A stretch of DNA of 64,000 nucleotides from Actinomycetales bacterium. GTDB taxonomy: Bacteria; Actinomycetota; Actinomycetes; S36-B12; UBA5976. The notes under the pieces were generated by a model, which made no database searches, was not told the DNA's origin, and saw nothing but the letters and a program-made list of their open reading frames with translations. This document shows, piece after piece, positions 7,782 through 16,996 of this stretch. A program made the translations under genes and the position numbers. The stretch covers positions 62,001 to 126,000 of the forward strand of contig JAGWXT010000003.1 of the NCBI GenBank assembly GCA_018969715.1, given 5' to 3'. Positions within the stretch are counted from its first letter, which is position 1. Each line of letters begins with the position of its first letter.

Positions 7782-8585
7782 CTAGCCTCGCTGGCGATCA
7801 CTGTCGTAGGTGTGAATGGCCATATCCGGTGTGCAGCCACGCAGGCTCCAGCCGCCATCGACGTTGAGAACTGCGCCGGTGAGGTAGCGAGCCGCGTCAC
7901 TTGCCAGGAAGACAACGGGGCCGACAAGATCGGTTGCGGGGTCGGCGATATGGCCCATCGGGATGACGCGACCCCAGGACTCCGCGTAGCTGTCTGCGTA
8001 CTCAAGGTTGCGTTCAACCAGACTTGGTCCGGGTGCTACAGCGTTGACGCGGACCTGCGGTGCGTACTCAAGGGCCAGTTGCCGGGTCAATCCCTCCACG
8101 GCGGCCTTCGATGCGGTGTATGCCGCATGGTCACGGATCATCAGCGTTGCTGCGCACGAACTGATGTTGATGATCGATCCCCGTCCCACCTGGGTCATGT
8201 GGGCGGCGGCCTGCACAGAGGCGAAGAACAACCCGCGGACGTTCGTGTCCATGACGTAGGCCCATTCAGCCGGTGTGACGGCACTGGGCGGGCCGAACAT
8301 CGTGCGGCCGGCGTTGTTCACCAGAATGTCGAGCCCGCCGGCCAGCCGGAGGGACTGCTCGATCAGGTCAGCGGCACCGGTCTCGGTGGCCAGATCACCA
8401 GCGAGCGGCCATGCCCGGCCGCCGCGCGCCGCGATCTCGGCACAGGTCTGGTCAGCCCCCGCCTCGTCTGTCTTGTAGTTCACCACAACGGCCGCCCCCG
8501 CGTCAGCAAGTCCCCGCGCCAGCGCCCGACCGATTCCCTTGCTCGCACCGGTCACGAGCGCGGTCATGCCCGCAACTCCGGTCAC
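7782..8585 (-). CDS. Short-chain dehydrogenase/reductase (SDR)
   Basis: 267 residues of a classical SDR. It has the NAD(P)-binding TGASKGIGRA motif, VNNAG, a catalytic Ser in INISSCAA, YTASKAA (Tyr-x3-Lys), the VNAVAPG motif and the C-terminal LTGAVLNVDGG common to FabG-like enzymes. It would oxidise or reduce a hydroxyl/keto group; the substrate is unknown. A GTG start has GGAGG 6 nt upstream, which argues against later Met codons. It is first in an apparent two-gene unit with the isomerase at 6640-7635, as seen in sugar or polyol catabolic operons. Confidence 0.9.
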   Translation of the reverse strand: MTGVAGMTALVTGASKGIGRALARGLADAGAAVVVNYKTDEAGADQTCAEIAARGGRAWPLAGDLATETGAADLIEQSLRLAGGLDILVNNAGRTMFGPPSAVTPAEWAYVMDTNVRGLFFASVQAAAHMTQVGRGSIINISSCAATLMIRDHAAYTASKAAVEGLTRQLALEYAPQVRVNAVAPGPSLVERNLEYADSYAESWGRVIPMGHIADPATDLVGPVVFLASDAARYLTGAVLNVDGGWSLRGCTPDMAIHTYDSDRQRG

Positions 8586-8731
8586 GTGTCACCTCCGCTT
8601 GGCGACTTATCGGCCACCCCGAACGATCGGGCGGTGGGCCCTTGCTGACGGTGGTCACAGCAGTGCCGGCAGCGTAGTCGGTGCGGGGCCGCGGCGGGAG
8701 TCGGGCGGCCTCGGCTGGCAGACTCAGCTAC

Positions 8732-9430
8732 GTGACGCAGAGTTACGTCGAACTGTGTGCCGAGGGACGCACCCTTGCCGGCGGAGTTCGCATCGGGCAC
8801 CCAGGGCGCGGCTGGGGGTACTGGCCCCTGTTCACGATCTGTCAACTGCTGCGCCTGCGCTGGTCGATTCGAATCTCCGGAGCCGAGCATGTGCAGCGCG
8901 GTCCAGCGATTCTGATCGGCAATCACCTGTCACTGCTCGACCCGGTCTTCGTAGGGCTGAGCCGAACCTGGCGGCTGACGTTCTTCACCAAGATCGAGGC
9001 ATTCGAACGGCGGGGCGGCTGGTTCTTCTGGTCAACCGGCCAGATCCCGCTGCGTCGTGGTGATGAGTTAGCCACTCGGTGGGCTCTGGCCATGTCGGCT
9101 TGGGCGCTGAAGTTCGGAAACATCCTCGCGATCTACCCCGAAGGAACCCGATCACCCGATCGGGTCTCGCTCCATCGACTCCATCGACGCGTCCTCATCC
9201 CCGTGCTGCAGGCGAACCCCGACGTGCCCGTCCACGTCGTGGCGATCGCCTACCCCGGTACTCAGCGGGGGAGGCGCCGAGTTGACATCCGGGTGTCCCC
9301 CCCGCTGACCCTCGACATCTCCAGTGACGACCCGCAGCAGCTGACAGACACCGTCACGAAGGCGCTGTTGGCATTGGGCGGCATGCCCTACGTCCACGAG
9401 TTCGCTCGTGAGATGAAGGCGCGGACCTGA
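8732..9430 (+). CDS. 1-acyl-glycerol-3-phosphate acyltransferase family protein (PlsC-like)
   Basis: About 232 residues. The acyltransferase motifs are present: NHLSLLD (H-x4-D catalytic pair), FTKIEAF, and YPEGTRSPDR (glycerophosphate-binding EGTR). Such enzymes transfer an acyl chain to lysophosphatidate or related acceptors at the membrane during phospholipid synthesis. The GTG at 8732 is preferred because the extra 17 residues from an upstream GTG at 8681 are low-complexity Arg/Gly, but neither start has a clear ribosome site. It is divergent from the SDR gene and followed 24 nt later by lhr. Confidence 0.85.
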   Translation: MTQSYVELCAEGRTLAGGVRIGHPGRGWGYWPLFTICQLLRLRWSIRISGAEHVQRGPAILIGNHLSLLDPVFVGLSRTWRLTFFTKIEAFERRGGWFFWSTGQIPLRRGDELATRWALAMSAWALKFGNILAIYPEGTRSPDRVSLHRLHRRVLIPVLQANPDVPVHVVAIAYPGTQRGRRRVDIRVSPPLTLDISSDDPQQLTDTVTKALLALGGMPYVHEFAREMKART

Positions 9431-9454
9431 GTCGGGCCGGGGAGACTGGCAGCC

Positions 9455-12400
9455 ATGACCCCGCCGCTGCCGTTCAGCCCCGCCACCCTGGCGTGGCTGG
9501 CGTCAGCATTCACCGCCCCCACCCCAGCGCAGGAGCAGGCCTGGGCGGCGATCGCGCGCGGTGAGGACACGCTGGTCGTCGCCCCCACCGGCAGCGGCAA
9601 GACGCTGGCGGCATTCCTGTGGGCACTCGATGGGCTGATCAGTCCCCGACCAGTTGCGGCGCCACCCGGCGACATGACAGCAGTCGCACGCGAGCCTGGT
9701 GACACCGGATCGGGTGGCTGTCACGTCCTCTACATATCGCCGCTGCGCGCACTGGCGGTGGACGTGGACCGGAACCTCCGCTCACCACTGATCGGGATCA
9801 CCCATGCGGCGGCGCGGCTTGCCCAGCCCATCCGGTCGGTGACGATCGCAGTGAGGACAGGCGACACCCCAGCGTCGGAGCGGACGCGATTCGCGCGCGA
9901 ACCAAGCGACATCCTCATCACCACCCCGGAGTCGCTCTTCCTCCTTCTCACCTCCCAGGCGCGCGAGGTCCTGCGCACCGTGAGCACCGTCATCGTCGAC
10001 GAGGTTCATGCCCTCGCGGGCAGCAAGCGTGGCGCACACCTCGCGGTCAGCCTGGAGCGCCTGGACCACCTATGCGGCAGGTCCGCCCAGCGAATCGGGC
10101 TGTCCGCAACCGTCAACCCACCTGGGGAGGTGGCGCGTTTTCTCCGCGCAACCTCCCCCGTGACGGTGGTTGCACCGGCCTCCGACAAGCAGTGGGATAT
10201 CCGGGTTGAAGTGCCGAGCATCGAGATGGCGGCAGTGGAATATGCGCGCGAGTCACCGGACCCCGATGGCGAGGTGACCGGTTCCGCAGCAGGGGGCGTC
10301 GATCGACCAACGATCTGGCCCTCAGTTGAGCAGCGCCTCCTTGACCTCATCTCCGATCAGCGTTGCACATTGGTCTTCGCCAACTCCCGCCGGCTGTCCG
10401 AGCGCCTCACCGCGCACATGAACACCGCAGCCGCTGAGCGTGCCGGCCGCACCGCTGACCCGACGTCCGAACCGCTGCCCGATCAGCGACCCGCAACGGA
10501 ACTCACGCCCGTGGTCCACCCCATCGCCCGCGCCCACCACGGCTCGGTCAGTCGCGAGCAGCGTGAGCAGATCGAGGAGGAGCTGAAGGCCGGGCGACTG
10601 CCGGCGGTCGTTGCGACCAGCAGTTTGGAACTGGGGATCGACATGGGTGCAGTCGATCTCGTCGTACAGGTGGCACCGCCCCCGTCGGTGGCGAGCGGAG
10701 TCCAGCGCGTGGGTCGCGCAGGACACCAAGTCGGTGCGATCAGCCAGGGCGTGATCATGGCCACACACCGCGGGGACCTGCCCGCCTGTGCCGTTGTTGC
10801 GGAGCGCATGCGAGCCGGCCTTGTGGAGCGGATGCGCATCCCGAGCACGCCACTGGATGTGCTGGCCCAGCAGGTCGTGGCCATGGTGGCAATGGAGCCG
10901 TGGCCGGTGGCCGAGTTGGCCGCGCTGATACGTCGGTCAGCACCGTTCACGGGCCTCACCGATGCACTCCTGGCTGGGGTGCTGGACATGCTCGCGGGGC
11001 GATATCCGAGCGATGAGTTCGCCGAACTGCGACCGCGACTGCTCTGGGATCGCGTCAGTGGGGAACTGCGCGGTCGGCCCGGTGCCCAGCGCCTGGCGGT
11101 CACCAGTGGCGGGACCATTCCCGATCGCGGGCTGTTCACCGTGGTGCTTGGGGGTGAGCGCTCATCCCGGGTGGGCGAGCTCGATGAGGAGATGGTCTAC
11201 GAGCTGCGCGTCGGTGAGGTCATCGCCCTGGGTGCCAGCAGTTGGCGAGTTGAACAGATCACGCCGGACCGGGTCATCGTCAGCCCTGCTCCCGGTCAGC
11301 CCGGTCGAACCCCCTTCTGGCGTGGCGATGCCCCCGGTCGACCTGCCGAGCTTGGCCACGCCATCGGCGGACTCCTGCGCACCTCGACCACCGCTGGCCA
11401 TCGGGAGTTCACCGCCCGCCTCGTCGATGCCGGATTCGATGACCGATCCTGTGCAACTCTCATCGACTACCTCGCGGAGCAGCGACAGGCGACCGGACGG
11501 CTCCCAGATGACCGCACGATCGTGGTGGAGAGCGTCCGAGACGAGATCGGTGACTGGCGGGTCATCATCCACTCACCATTCGGGGCGAGTGTCCACGCAC
11601 CCTGGGCGCTACTGATCGCCGCCCGGCTTCATCAGGATCTGGGTGCCGAGATCCAGGTTGTGCACGCCGACGACGGAATCGTCGTGCGACTGCCCGAATC
11701 GGACGCCGACAATCCGGCGGCGAGGGTCATCGAAGCCCTCATCGTCGATCCGTCGGATGTTGCCTCCGGCGTGCGCGATGCCGTGGGCGGGTCCGCCCTC
11801 TTCGCCAGCCGGTTCCGTGAGGCCGCCGGTCGCGCCCTGTTGCTCCCGCGTCGCAATCCGGGTCGCCGGGCACCGCTGTGGCAGCAGCGGCAGCGGGCGG
11901 CGCACCTACTGAAGGTTGCAGTCAACTACCCGGACTTCCCCATCGTGCTTGAGACGGTTCGCGAATGCCTGACGGATGTCTATGACGTCCCCGCTCTCAC
12001 TGAGCTGCTGCAGCGGATCGCCACCGGAGAGGTCTCGGTGGTCGACGTCGCGACGAGCACTCCCTCACCGTTCGCGCGCAGCCTGCTCCTCGGCTATGTC
12101 GGGACGTTCATCTATGACGGGGATGCACCCCTGGCTGAGCGCCGCGCCCATGCCCTGACCCTCGACAACGGGCTGCTGGCAGATCTCCTGGGAACGCCCG
12201 AGTTGCGCGCCTTGCTCGACGCCGATGCCATCGATGAGGTCGCCGCCGAGGTCGGACACCTCACCGAGGCAACCCGCGCCCGGTCGCTGGAGGATGCCGC
12301 CGACCTTCTGCGCATCCTCGGCCCCATGACCACGGCCCGCGCGGCTGGCTCGGGAATCAGCACCGAATGGCTGGCTGCCCTGTGCGATCAACGGCGGGCG

Positions 12401-14350
12401 ATCCCGGTGCGCATCGCCGGTGAGTGGTGCACCGCGGCAATCGAGGACGCTGGGCGGCTGCGCGACGCCCTCGGCATCGCCCTGCCCCCGGGTCTGCCCG
12501 CGCAGTTCACCGCCCCCGTGGTCGACCCGCTGGTCGATGTCATCGCGCGCTTCAGCCGGACGCATGGACCCTTCACCAGCCGCTCCTGCGCTGACCGTCT
12601 CGGGCTGCCCGTCGGGGCAGTGGCGGTGATCCTCCAGTCACTGGTGGCGAAGGGTCGCATCGTTGCCGGGCAGTTCCGGCCGGGGGAGGTCGGCGAGGAA
12701 TGGTGCGATCCGGGGGTGCTGCGCCGGATCCGGCGACGCTCGATTGCGCGGCTGCGCGAGCAGTCCGAGCCGGTTTCGGTCAGCCGGTTCGCCCACGCTG
12801 TGCAGGCATGGCAGCAGGTGGCCACGGGCGGCCAGCCACCCGCGCGCTCCGGTGAGGCGGCCCTGCTGAGTGTCATCGATTCCCTTGCCGGCGTCAGCCT
12901 GCCGGCGCCGGTGTGGGAGCGGGCGGTATTCCCGGCCCGGATCCGCAACTACCACCCGGCCATGCTGGACGCACTTCTCGCCGCCGGCGAGGTCGTCTGG
13001 TGGGGAACGGGCCGCACTGGACGGGCGGGCATCGTGACCCTGGCGCCGGCGGATCTTGCCGCGGGGCTCATACCGGAGCCCGGCCCATTCGCCGTGGGCG
13101 CTGATGCGGGCGCTGATGTGGGCGCTCATAGGGGTGCCGAGGGGGTCGGCCGCGCCCTGCTGGCCCTGCTTCAGGATGGCGGGGGCTACTTCTTCCGGGA
13201 GATCCTCCATCGGCTGACCGCGGATGGGTCGACACCGGCCATGGATGGGTCGACACCGGCGATGGCTGGCTACTCGCCGGGTGTGGTTGCGGACGTCCTG
13301 TGGTCCCTGGTCTGGCAGGGCCGCCTGACCAATGACGGGTGGGCCGCACTGCGCGCCGTGCACGCAGCGGGTTCCCGCGCCGCCACCGCCCGCCCAGTGC
13401 TCGCTCGCCGGCTACGCCCCCGACCACGCTTCACCGCCGGGCTGCCGCCGAGTGGCGTGGCCGGCGCAACCAGTGCGATGCCGCCATCGTTGGCGGGCCG
13501 CTGGTCGGCCCTCCGCCCGACTGCGATCGCCAGTGAGGAGCGGGCGCTCATTCGGGCGGAGGTGCTGCTCGGCCGCTGGGGCATCGTCAGCCGCGCCCTG
13601 GTGTCCGCTGAATCCGTCCCCGGAGGTTTCGCTGCCCTGTACCCGGTCCTCGCCGCCCTCGAGCACACTGGAGCGGTCCAGCGGACCTACGCCATCGAGG
13701 GCCTCGGCGCAGCCCAGTTCGCTCTGCCCAGCGCCGTTGATCGCCTCCGCGAGGAGGCGGCCCGGATGATGCCAGTGCGCGGACCCTGGACGGTTCTCGC
13801 CGCCCTCGACCCCGCGGTACTTCACGGCAGTGTCATCCCGTGGCCACCGCTGCCGCAGCAGGTGACGGGTCGACCACAGCGGGTGGCCGGGGCCTGGGTG
13901 GTTCTGGCCGGCGGGGAACTGCTCGCCTACCTCGCGCGCGGCGGTGAGGCCCTGCTCGTCTGGCCGCAGCCGGATTCACCGGCCACCGGTCAACCGTCGA
14001 CGGAGCATGTCGCGCGGGTGCTGCGCGTACTGGCATCGGATCGGCTGCTCTGGCCGGGTGGACGTGGATCGGCTCAGGGTGGGGCCGGTGAGTCCTGGGC
14101 CGGTGAGTCCCGTTCGCGGACTCGGCTGTCCCTCAACCGGATCAACGGCGAGCCCATCGGGACCCAGGGCCCCCTACCGGACGCGTTGCGGCTGGCCGAC
14201 TACCTGCCGACACCCTCGGGCTGGCGTCCGCGTGCGGTGGCCGGCCGTCGCACTGCCGAGAGTGTTCAGGTCGGGAACGCGGGTCTGGCGGGCAATGACC
14301 CCGGGGGTGCGATGGTCGGCGAGGTACGTGCAGGTGGCAGCGGTGCCTGA
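9455..14350 (+). CDS. lhr: Large ATP-dependent helicase Lhr
   Basis: 1631 residues, the size of full-length actinobacterial Lhr. Motifs in order: a Q-like PTPAQEQAW, Walker A APTGSGKT (about 45-52), SPLRALAVD, TTPESL, DEVH with HALAGSKRG, SATVN, then in the second RecA domain VFANSRR, SSLELGIDMG and QRVGRAGH. Long winged-helix and C-terminal domains follow. Lhr is a 3'-5' single-stranded-DNA-dependent helicase linked to DNA damage repair. Two tandem-repeat inserts lie in the C-terminal part (13094-13129 and 13222-13263). The stop lies inside the nei gene, whose start overlaps by 8 nt, so the two are translationally coupled. Confidence 0.95.
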   Translation: MTPPLPFSPATLAWLASAFTAPTPAQEQAWAAIARGEDTLVVAPTGSGKTLAAFLWALDGLISPRPVAAPPGDMTAVAREPGDTGSGGCHVLYISPLRALAVDVDRNLRSPLIGITHAAARLAQPIRSVTIAVRTGDTPASERTRFAREPSDILITTPESLFLLLTSQAREVLRTVSTVIVDEVHALAGSKRGAHLAVSLERLDHLCGRSAQRIGLSATVNPPGEVARFLRATSPVTVVAPASDKQWDIRVEVPSIEMAAVEYARESPDPDGEVTGSAAGGVDRPTIWPSVEQRLLDLISDQRCTLVFANSRRLSERLTAHMNTAAAERAGRTADPTSEPLPDQRPATELTPVVHPIARAHHGSVSREQREQIEEELKAGRLPAVVATSSLELGIDMGAVDLVVQVAPPPSVASGVQRVGRAGHQVGAISQGVIMATHRGDLPACAVVAERMRAGLVERMRIPSTPLDVLAQQVVAMVAMEPWPVAELAALIRRSAPFTGLTDALLAGVLDMLAGRYPSDEFAELRPRLLWDRVSGELRGRPGAQRLAVTSGGTIPDRGLFTVVLGGERSSRVGELDEEMVYELRVGEVIALGASSWRVEQITPDRVIVSPAPGQPGRTPFWRGDAPGRPAELGHAIGGLLRTSTTAGHREFTARLVDAGFDDRSCATLIDYLAEQRQATGRLPDDRTIVVESVRDEIGDWRVIIHSPFGASVHAPWALLIAARLHQDLGAEIQVVHADDGIVVRLPESDADNPAARVIEALIVDPSDVASGVRDAVGGSALFASRFREAAGRALLLPRRNPGRRAPLWQQRQRAAHLLKVAVNYPDFPIVLETVRECLTDVYDVPALTELLQRIATGEVSVVDVATSTPSPFARSLLLGYVGTFIYDGDAPLAERRAHALTLDNGLLADLLGTPELRALLDADAIDEVAAEVGHLTEATRARSLEDAADLLRILGPMTTARAAGSGISTEWLAALCDQRRAIPVRIAGEWCTAAIEDAGRLRDALGIALPPGLPAQFTAPVVDPLVDVIARFSRTHGPFTSRSCADRLGLPVGAVAVILQSLVAKGRIVAGQFRPGEVGEEWCDPGVLRRIRRRSIARLREQSEPVSVSRFAHAVQAWQQVATGGQPPARSGEAALLSVIDSLAGVSLPAPVWERAVFPARIRNYHPAMLDALLAAGEVVWWGTGRTGRAGIVTLAPADLAAGLIPEPGPFAVGADAGADVGAHRGAEGVGRALLALLQDGGGYFFREILHRLTADGSTPAMDGSTPAMAGYSPGVVADVLWSLVWQGRLTNDGWAALRAVHAAGSRAATARPVLARRLRPRPRFTAGLPPSGVAGATSAMPPSLAGRWSALRPTAIASEERALIRAEVLLGRWGIVSRALVSAESVPGGFAALYPVLAALEHTGAVQRTYAIEGLGAAQFALPSAVDRLREEAARMMPVRGPWTVLAALDPAVLHGSVIPWPPLPQQVTGRPQRVAGAWVVLAGGELLAYLARGGEALLVWPQPDSPATGQPSTEHVARVLRVLASDRLLWPGGRGSAQGGAGESWAGESRSRTRLSLNRINGEPIGTQGPLPDALRLADYLPTPSGWRPRAVAGRRTAESVQVGNAGLAGNDPGGAMVGEVRAGGSGA
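13094..13129 (+). repeat. 12-bp in-frame tandem repeat in lhr
   Basis: Three 12-bp units (GTGGGCGCTGAT and near copies) encode a Gly-Ala-Asp-rich stretch. The unit length keeps the frame. Confidence 0.8.
13222..13263 (+). repeat. 21-bp in-frame tandem repeat in lhr
   Basis: Two 21-bp units differing at one base (starting GGATGGGTCGACACCGGC) encode a repeated DGSTPAM segment in the C-terminal region, a likely flexible insert. Confidence 0.85.
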
Positions 14351-15218
14351 GGGTGACACGATCTGGTTGGCGGCGAAGCGCCTCGACACCGCCCTGCGCG
14401 GCTCCCCCCTCATCGCAAGTGATCTGCGAACCCCGCGGCTGGCCACTCGCTGCCTTGCCGGACGGACGATCCTCGAGGTTGCGCCTGCGGGCAAGCACCT
14501 GCTGATGCGCTTCGATCATGGCTGGACACTGCACAGCCATTTGCGCATGGACGGCTCATGGCATCTCTACCGCCCCGGATGCGCGTGGCGCGGGGGGCCG
14601 ACCCACACCATCCGCGCAATCCTGCGCACATCCGAGTGGACGGCAGTGGGTTTCCGGGTTCACGACCTTCACCTGATCCGGACGCGGGATGAGCACCGGC
14701 TGATCGGGCATCTGGGCCCGGACATCCTTGCCGGTGAGCAGGTCGTCGGTGAGCAGGTCGTCGGTGAGCAGGTCGTCGGTGAGCTGCCCGCTAATCCACG
14801 GGGACCCGGACCGATGGCCGGGTGGGATCCTGCGCGGGTGCTGACCGGCCTCGCCGGCCAGCCGGAGCGGGAGATCGGGAGCGCACTCCTTGATCAGCGG
14901 ATCCTTGCTGGCGTTGGCAACATCTATCGGTGTGAGGCACTGTTCCTGACCGGCGTCAATCCATGGCAGCGCGTGGCGACAGTTCCGGATCTTGTCGCCG
15001 TCATCGATCAGGTTCGAGCCCTCATGGTGCGCAACCGCGGCCGCTCCAGCCAGTCAACAACCGGTGCGGACGGACACGATCGCGCCCACTACGTACACGG
15101 GCGCAATCACCGCCCATGTCGGCGCTGTGGCACGCCCATCCGCACCGCCGACCAGGGGGTGCCGCCGGCGACGCGCGTCACCTACTGGTGTCCCTCCTGC
15201 CAGCCTCGGCTCCCCTGA
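14343..15218 (+). CDS. nei: Endonuclease VIII-like DNA glycosylase/AP lyase (Nei/Fpg family)
   Basis: 291 residues. The start must be the GTG at 14343 because the next residues are PEGD: in this family the Pro after the initiator is the catalytic nucleophile and Glu the acid. Further signs are GKHLLMRF with the conserved Lys, an H2TH region (GSALLDQRILAGVGNIY) and a C-terminal zinc finger with CRRC and CPSC. It excises oxidised bases and cuts at AP sites. An in-frame 15-bp repeat adds a GEQVV triplet between the domains. It overlaps the end of lhr by 8 nt. Confidence 0.93.
   Translation: MPEGDTIWLAAKRLDTALRGSPLIASDLRTPRLATRCLAGRTILEVAPAGKHLLMRFDHGWTLHSHLRMDGSWHLYRPGCAWRGGPTHTIRAILRTSEWTAVGFRVHDLHLIRTRDEHRLIGHLGPDILAGEQVVGEQVVGEQVVGELPANPRGPGPMAGWDPARVLTGLAGQPEREIGSALLDQRILAGVGNIYRCEALFLTGVNPWQRVATVPDLVAVIDQVRALMVRNRGRSSQSTTGADGHDRAHYVHGRNHRPCRRCGTPIRTADQGVPPATRVTYWCPSCQPRLP
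14733..14777 (+). repeat. 15-bp in-frame perfect tandem repeat in nei
   Basis: Three identical copies of GGTGAGCAGGTCGTC encode GEQVV three times in the linker before the H2TH domain. Identical DNA copies suggest recent slippage. Confidence 0.9.
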
Positions 15219-15263
15219 GGTGCGCACAACCCCCGGAGAAGCGGGCGTGCCCGCGAGGTCGGC

Positions 15264-15269
15264 TAGCGT
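15264..15269 (+). promoter_or_regulatory. -10-like TAGCGT, leaderless arrangement
   Basis: TAGCGT ends 7 nt before the lipoprotein ATG at 15277, which has no ribosome site. Transcription would start at or next to the start codon. Confidence 0.5.
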
Positions 15270-15276
15270 GCACGAA

Positions 15277-15792
15277 ATGACGTGGCCGCTGCGGCGAGGC
15301 TGGGCAGTCCTCTCGCTCCCACTGGTGCTGTCGACCATCGTCGCCGGCTGCGACTGGGGGCCTCAGGTGAACTCGTCACTTGGGTCCAGCGGGGTGATCA
15401 CACTCACCTACCCGGCATCCGGTGATGGAGGTCGACTCCTCGCCATCACCCCCTCCGGGGTGAGCACGCTGACATGGCGCGGACGGGATGTGACGGCCCG
15501 CTCCGACGCGCCACTGCCAAGTGGGGCCTGGGAGCAGATTCGATCAACCGCCCCGTTGGCGTCGTTGCAGTCCCTGCCGTTGAGCACCTGTGCCACCACG
15601 CAGCCGACCGCCGACCCGGGCAGGGGCGCCGGGGCAGATGCCGGGGGGCGTCGACTGGTGATCCGGGAGGGGTTCCGGGTCCTCGTCGATGTTCGGCTGC
15701 CCGGGTGCGATCCCCACGCACCCGTGCTGGACGCCCTCCTTGAGGCGTGGCTGGCGCCGGCGTTGACCGGCAGCACCGCCAAGCCGGTTTAA
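15277..15792 (+). CDS. Putative lipoprotein of unknown function
   Basis: 171 residues. A positively charged N-terminus (MTWPLRRGW) and hydrophobic core run into a lipobox ending VAGC, so the Cys would be lipid-modified after signal peptidase II cleavage and the protein held on the outer side of the membrane. The rest is short beta-rich sequence with two further Cys (in LSTCATT and LPGCDPH) that could form a disulfide. No family is recognised. The ATG is supported by the leaderless-type -10 before it. It lies between nei and the first gene of the polysaccharide locus. Confidence 0.75.
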   Translation: MTWPLRRGWAVLSLPLVLSTIVAGCDWGPQVNSSLGSSGVITLTYPASGDGGRLLAITPSGVSTLTWRGRDVTARSDAPLPSGAWEQIRSTAPLASLQSLPLSTCATTQPTADPGRGAGADAGGRRLVIREGFRVLVDVRLPGCDPHAPVLDALLEAWLAPALTGSTAKPV

Positions 15793-15793
15793 T
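15788..15793 (+). promoter_or_regulatory. -10-like TTTAAT, possible leaderless start
   Basis: TTTAAT (five of six matches to TATAAT) overlaps the lipoprotein stop and ends 6 nt before the GTG of the nucleotide-sugar dehydrogenase. Confidence 0.35.
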
Positions 15794-15799
15794 CGGCAC

Positions 15800-16996
15800 G
15801 TGACCTCCGCAACCACCCCACCGGTGACGGTGATCGTCGGCGGCTGTGGCCACGTCGGACTGCCGCTCGGGGTCGCCCTTGCGGGTGCTGGTCAGCGGGT
15901 TTTCGCCCTTGACATCGATCCTGCGAAGGTTGCCAAGGTCAACAACGCGGAGGTCCCCTTCATCGAGGCGGGACTACCCGAGGCGCTCGCTGCCGTGCGG
16001 GCCGCTGGCACCTTTGAGGCCACCCTTGATCCGACAACCATCACGGCTGCGAACACCGTGATCGTGGTCATCGGCACGCCCGTCGATGAGCATCTGAACC
16101 CCGATCCAAATGAAGTGGTCACCGCAGTCACCGGACTCGCGCACCTGCTGTGCGATGGGCAGTTGCTGGTGCTGCGTTCCACGGTGTATCCGGGAGTCAC
16201 CCGACGGGTGGCTGAGGCGCTCACCCAGCGAGGGCTGCGGCTGGACGTCGCCTGCTGCCCGGAACGCCTTGCGGAAGGGGTGGCGTTGCCTGAGCTGCGC
16301 AGTCTGCCGCAGATCATCGGCGCCGACACCCCGGCGGCCATTGAACGCGCGGTGCGGCTCTTTGATGGCGTTGCCCCATCGTGCCTCGTCGTCTCCACGG
16401 CGGCCGCCGAACTTGCCAAGCTCTTCACCAACGTTTGGCGATACCTGAAGTTCGCCGCCGCCAACCAGTTCTTCATGCTCGCTGATGGTGCCGGGGTCGA
16501 CTATGCCGAGGTTTACCGAGCCATCACGACCGACTACCCCCGGGCCCGTGACCTGCCTGCGCCCGGGCTCACCGCAGGTCCCTGCCTGTTCAAGGACACG
16601 ATGCAACTGTCGGCCTACAGCGACAACACATTCGCCCTCGGCCATGCCGCGATGCTCATCAACGAGGGACTGCCCTCCTACATCGTGCGCCGAGTCGAGG
16701 AGCAGTTCGACCTGCGTACCGCCTGCGTGGGCATCCTCGGGATGGCATTCAAGGCCAACGTGGATGACACTCGCTCCAGTCTCAGCTACAAGCTGCGCCG
16801 GCTGCTGCGGTTCCGCGCGGCGCGGGTGTTGTGCGCGGATCCCCTGCTTGACGACCCCCGGCTGGTGCCGGTTGCTGAGGTGATTGCCGAGGCGGACCTG
16901 ATCCTGATCGCAACACCCCACGATGACTTTGCCGGCCTTGAGTTCCGCCAGCCGGTCGTCAACGTCTGGGACATGACCCTGCGGATCCGGCCGTGA
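15800..16996 (+). CDS. Nucleotide-sugar dehydrogenase (UDP-ManNAc/UDP-Glc dehydrogenase family)
   Basis: 398 residues. A Rossmann motif (GGCGHVGLPLG) opens the protein. Then come the VIGTPVDEHLNPD segment, RSTVYPGVT, CPERLAEG and the catalytic Cys262 in AGPCLFKD, followed by GMAFKANVDDTRSS of the third domain. The CPERLAEG and DEHLNPD features fit the WecC-like branch (UDP-N-acetylmannosamine dehydrogenase) better than Ugd. It oxidises C6 of the sugar to a carboxylate with two NAD. A true Ugd is also present at 32648, so this enzyme likely makes a different uronic acid. It overlaps the next glycosyltransferase by GTGA. Confidence 0.88.
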   Translation: MTSATTPPVTVIVGGCGHVGLPLGVALAGAGQRVFALDIDPAKVAKVNNAEVPFIEAGLPEALAAVRAAGTFEATLDPTTITAANTVIVVIGTPVDEHLNPDPNEVVTAVTGLAHLLCDGQLLVLRSTVYPGVTRRVAEALTQRGLRLDVACCPERLAEGVALPELRSLPQIIGADTPAAIERAVRLFDGVAPSCLVVSTAAAELAKLFTNVWRYLKFAAANQFFMLADGAGVDYAEVYRAITTDYPRARDLPAPGLTAGPCLFKDTMQLSAYSDNTFALGHAAMLINEGLPSYIVRRVEEQFDLRTACVGILGMAFKANVDDTRSSLSYKLRRLLRFRAARVLCADPLLDDPRLVPVAEVIAEADLILIATPHDDFAGLEFRQPVVNVWDMTLRIRP

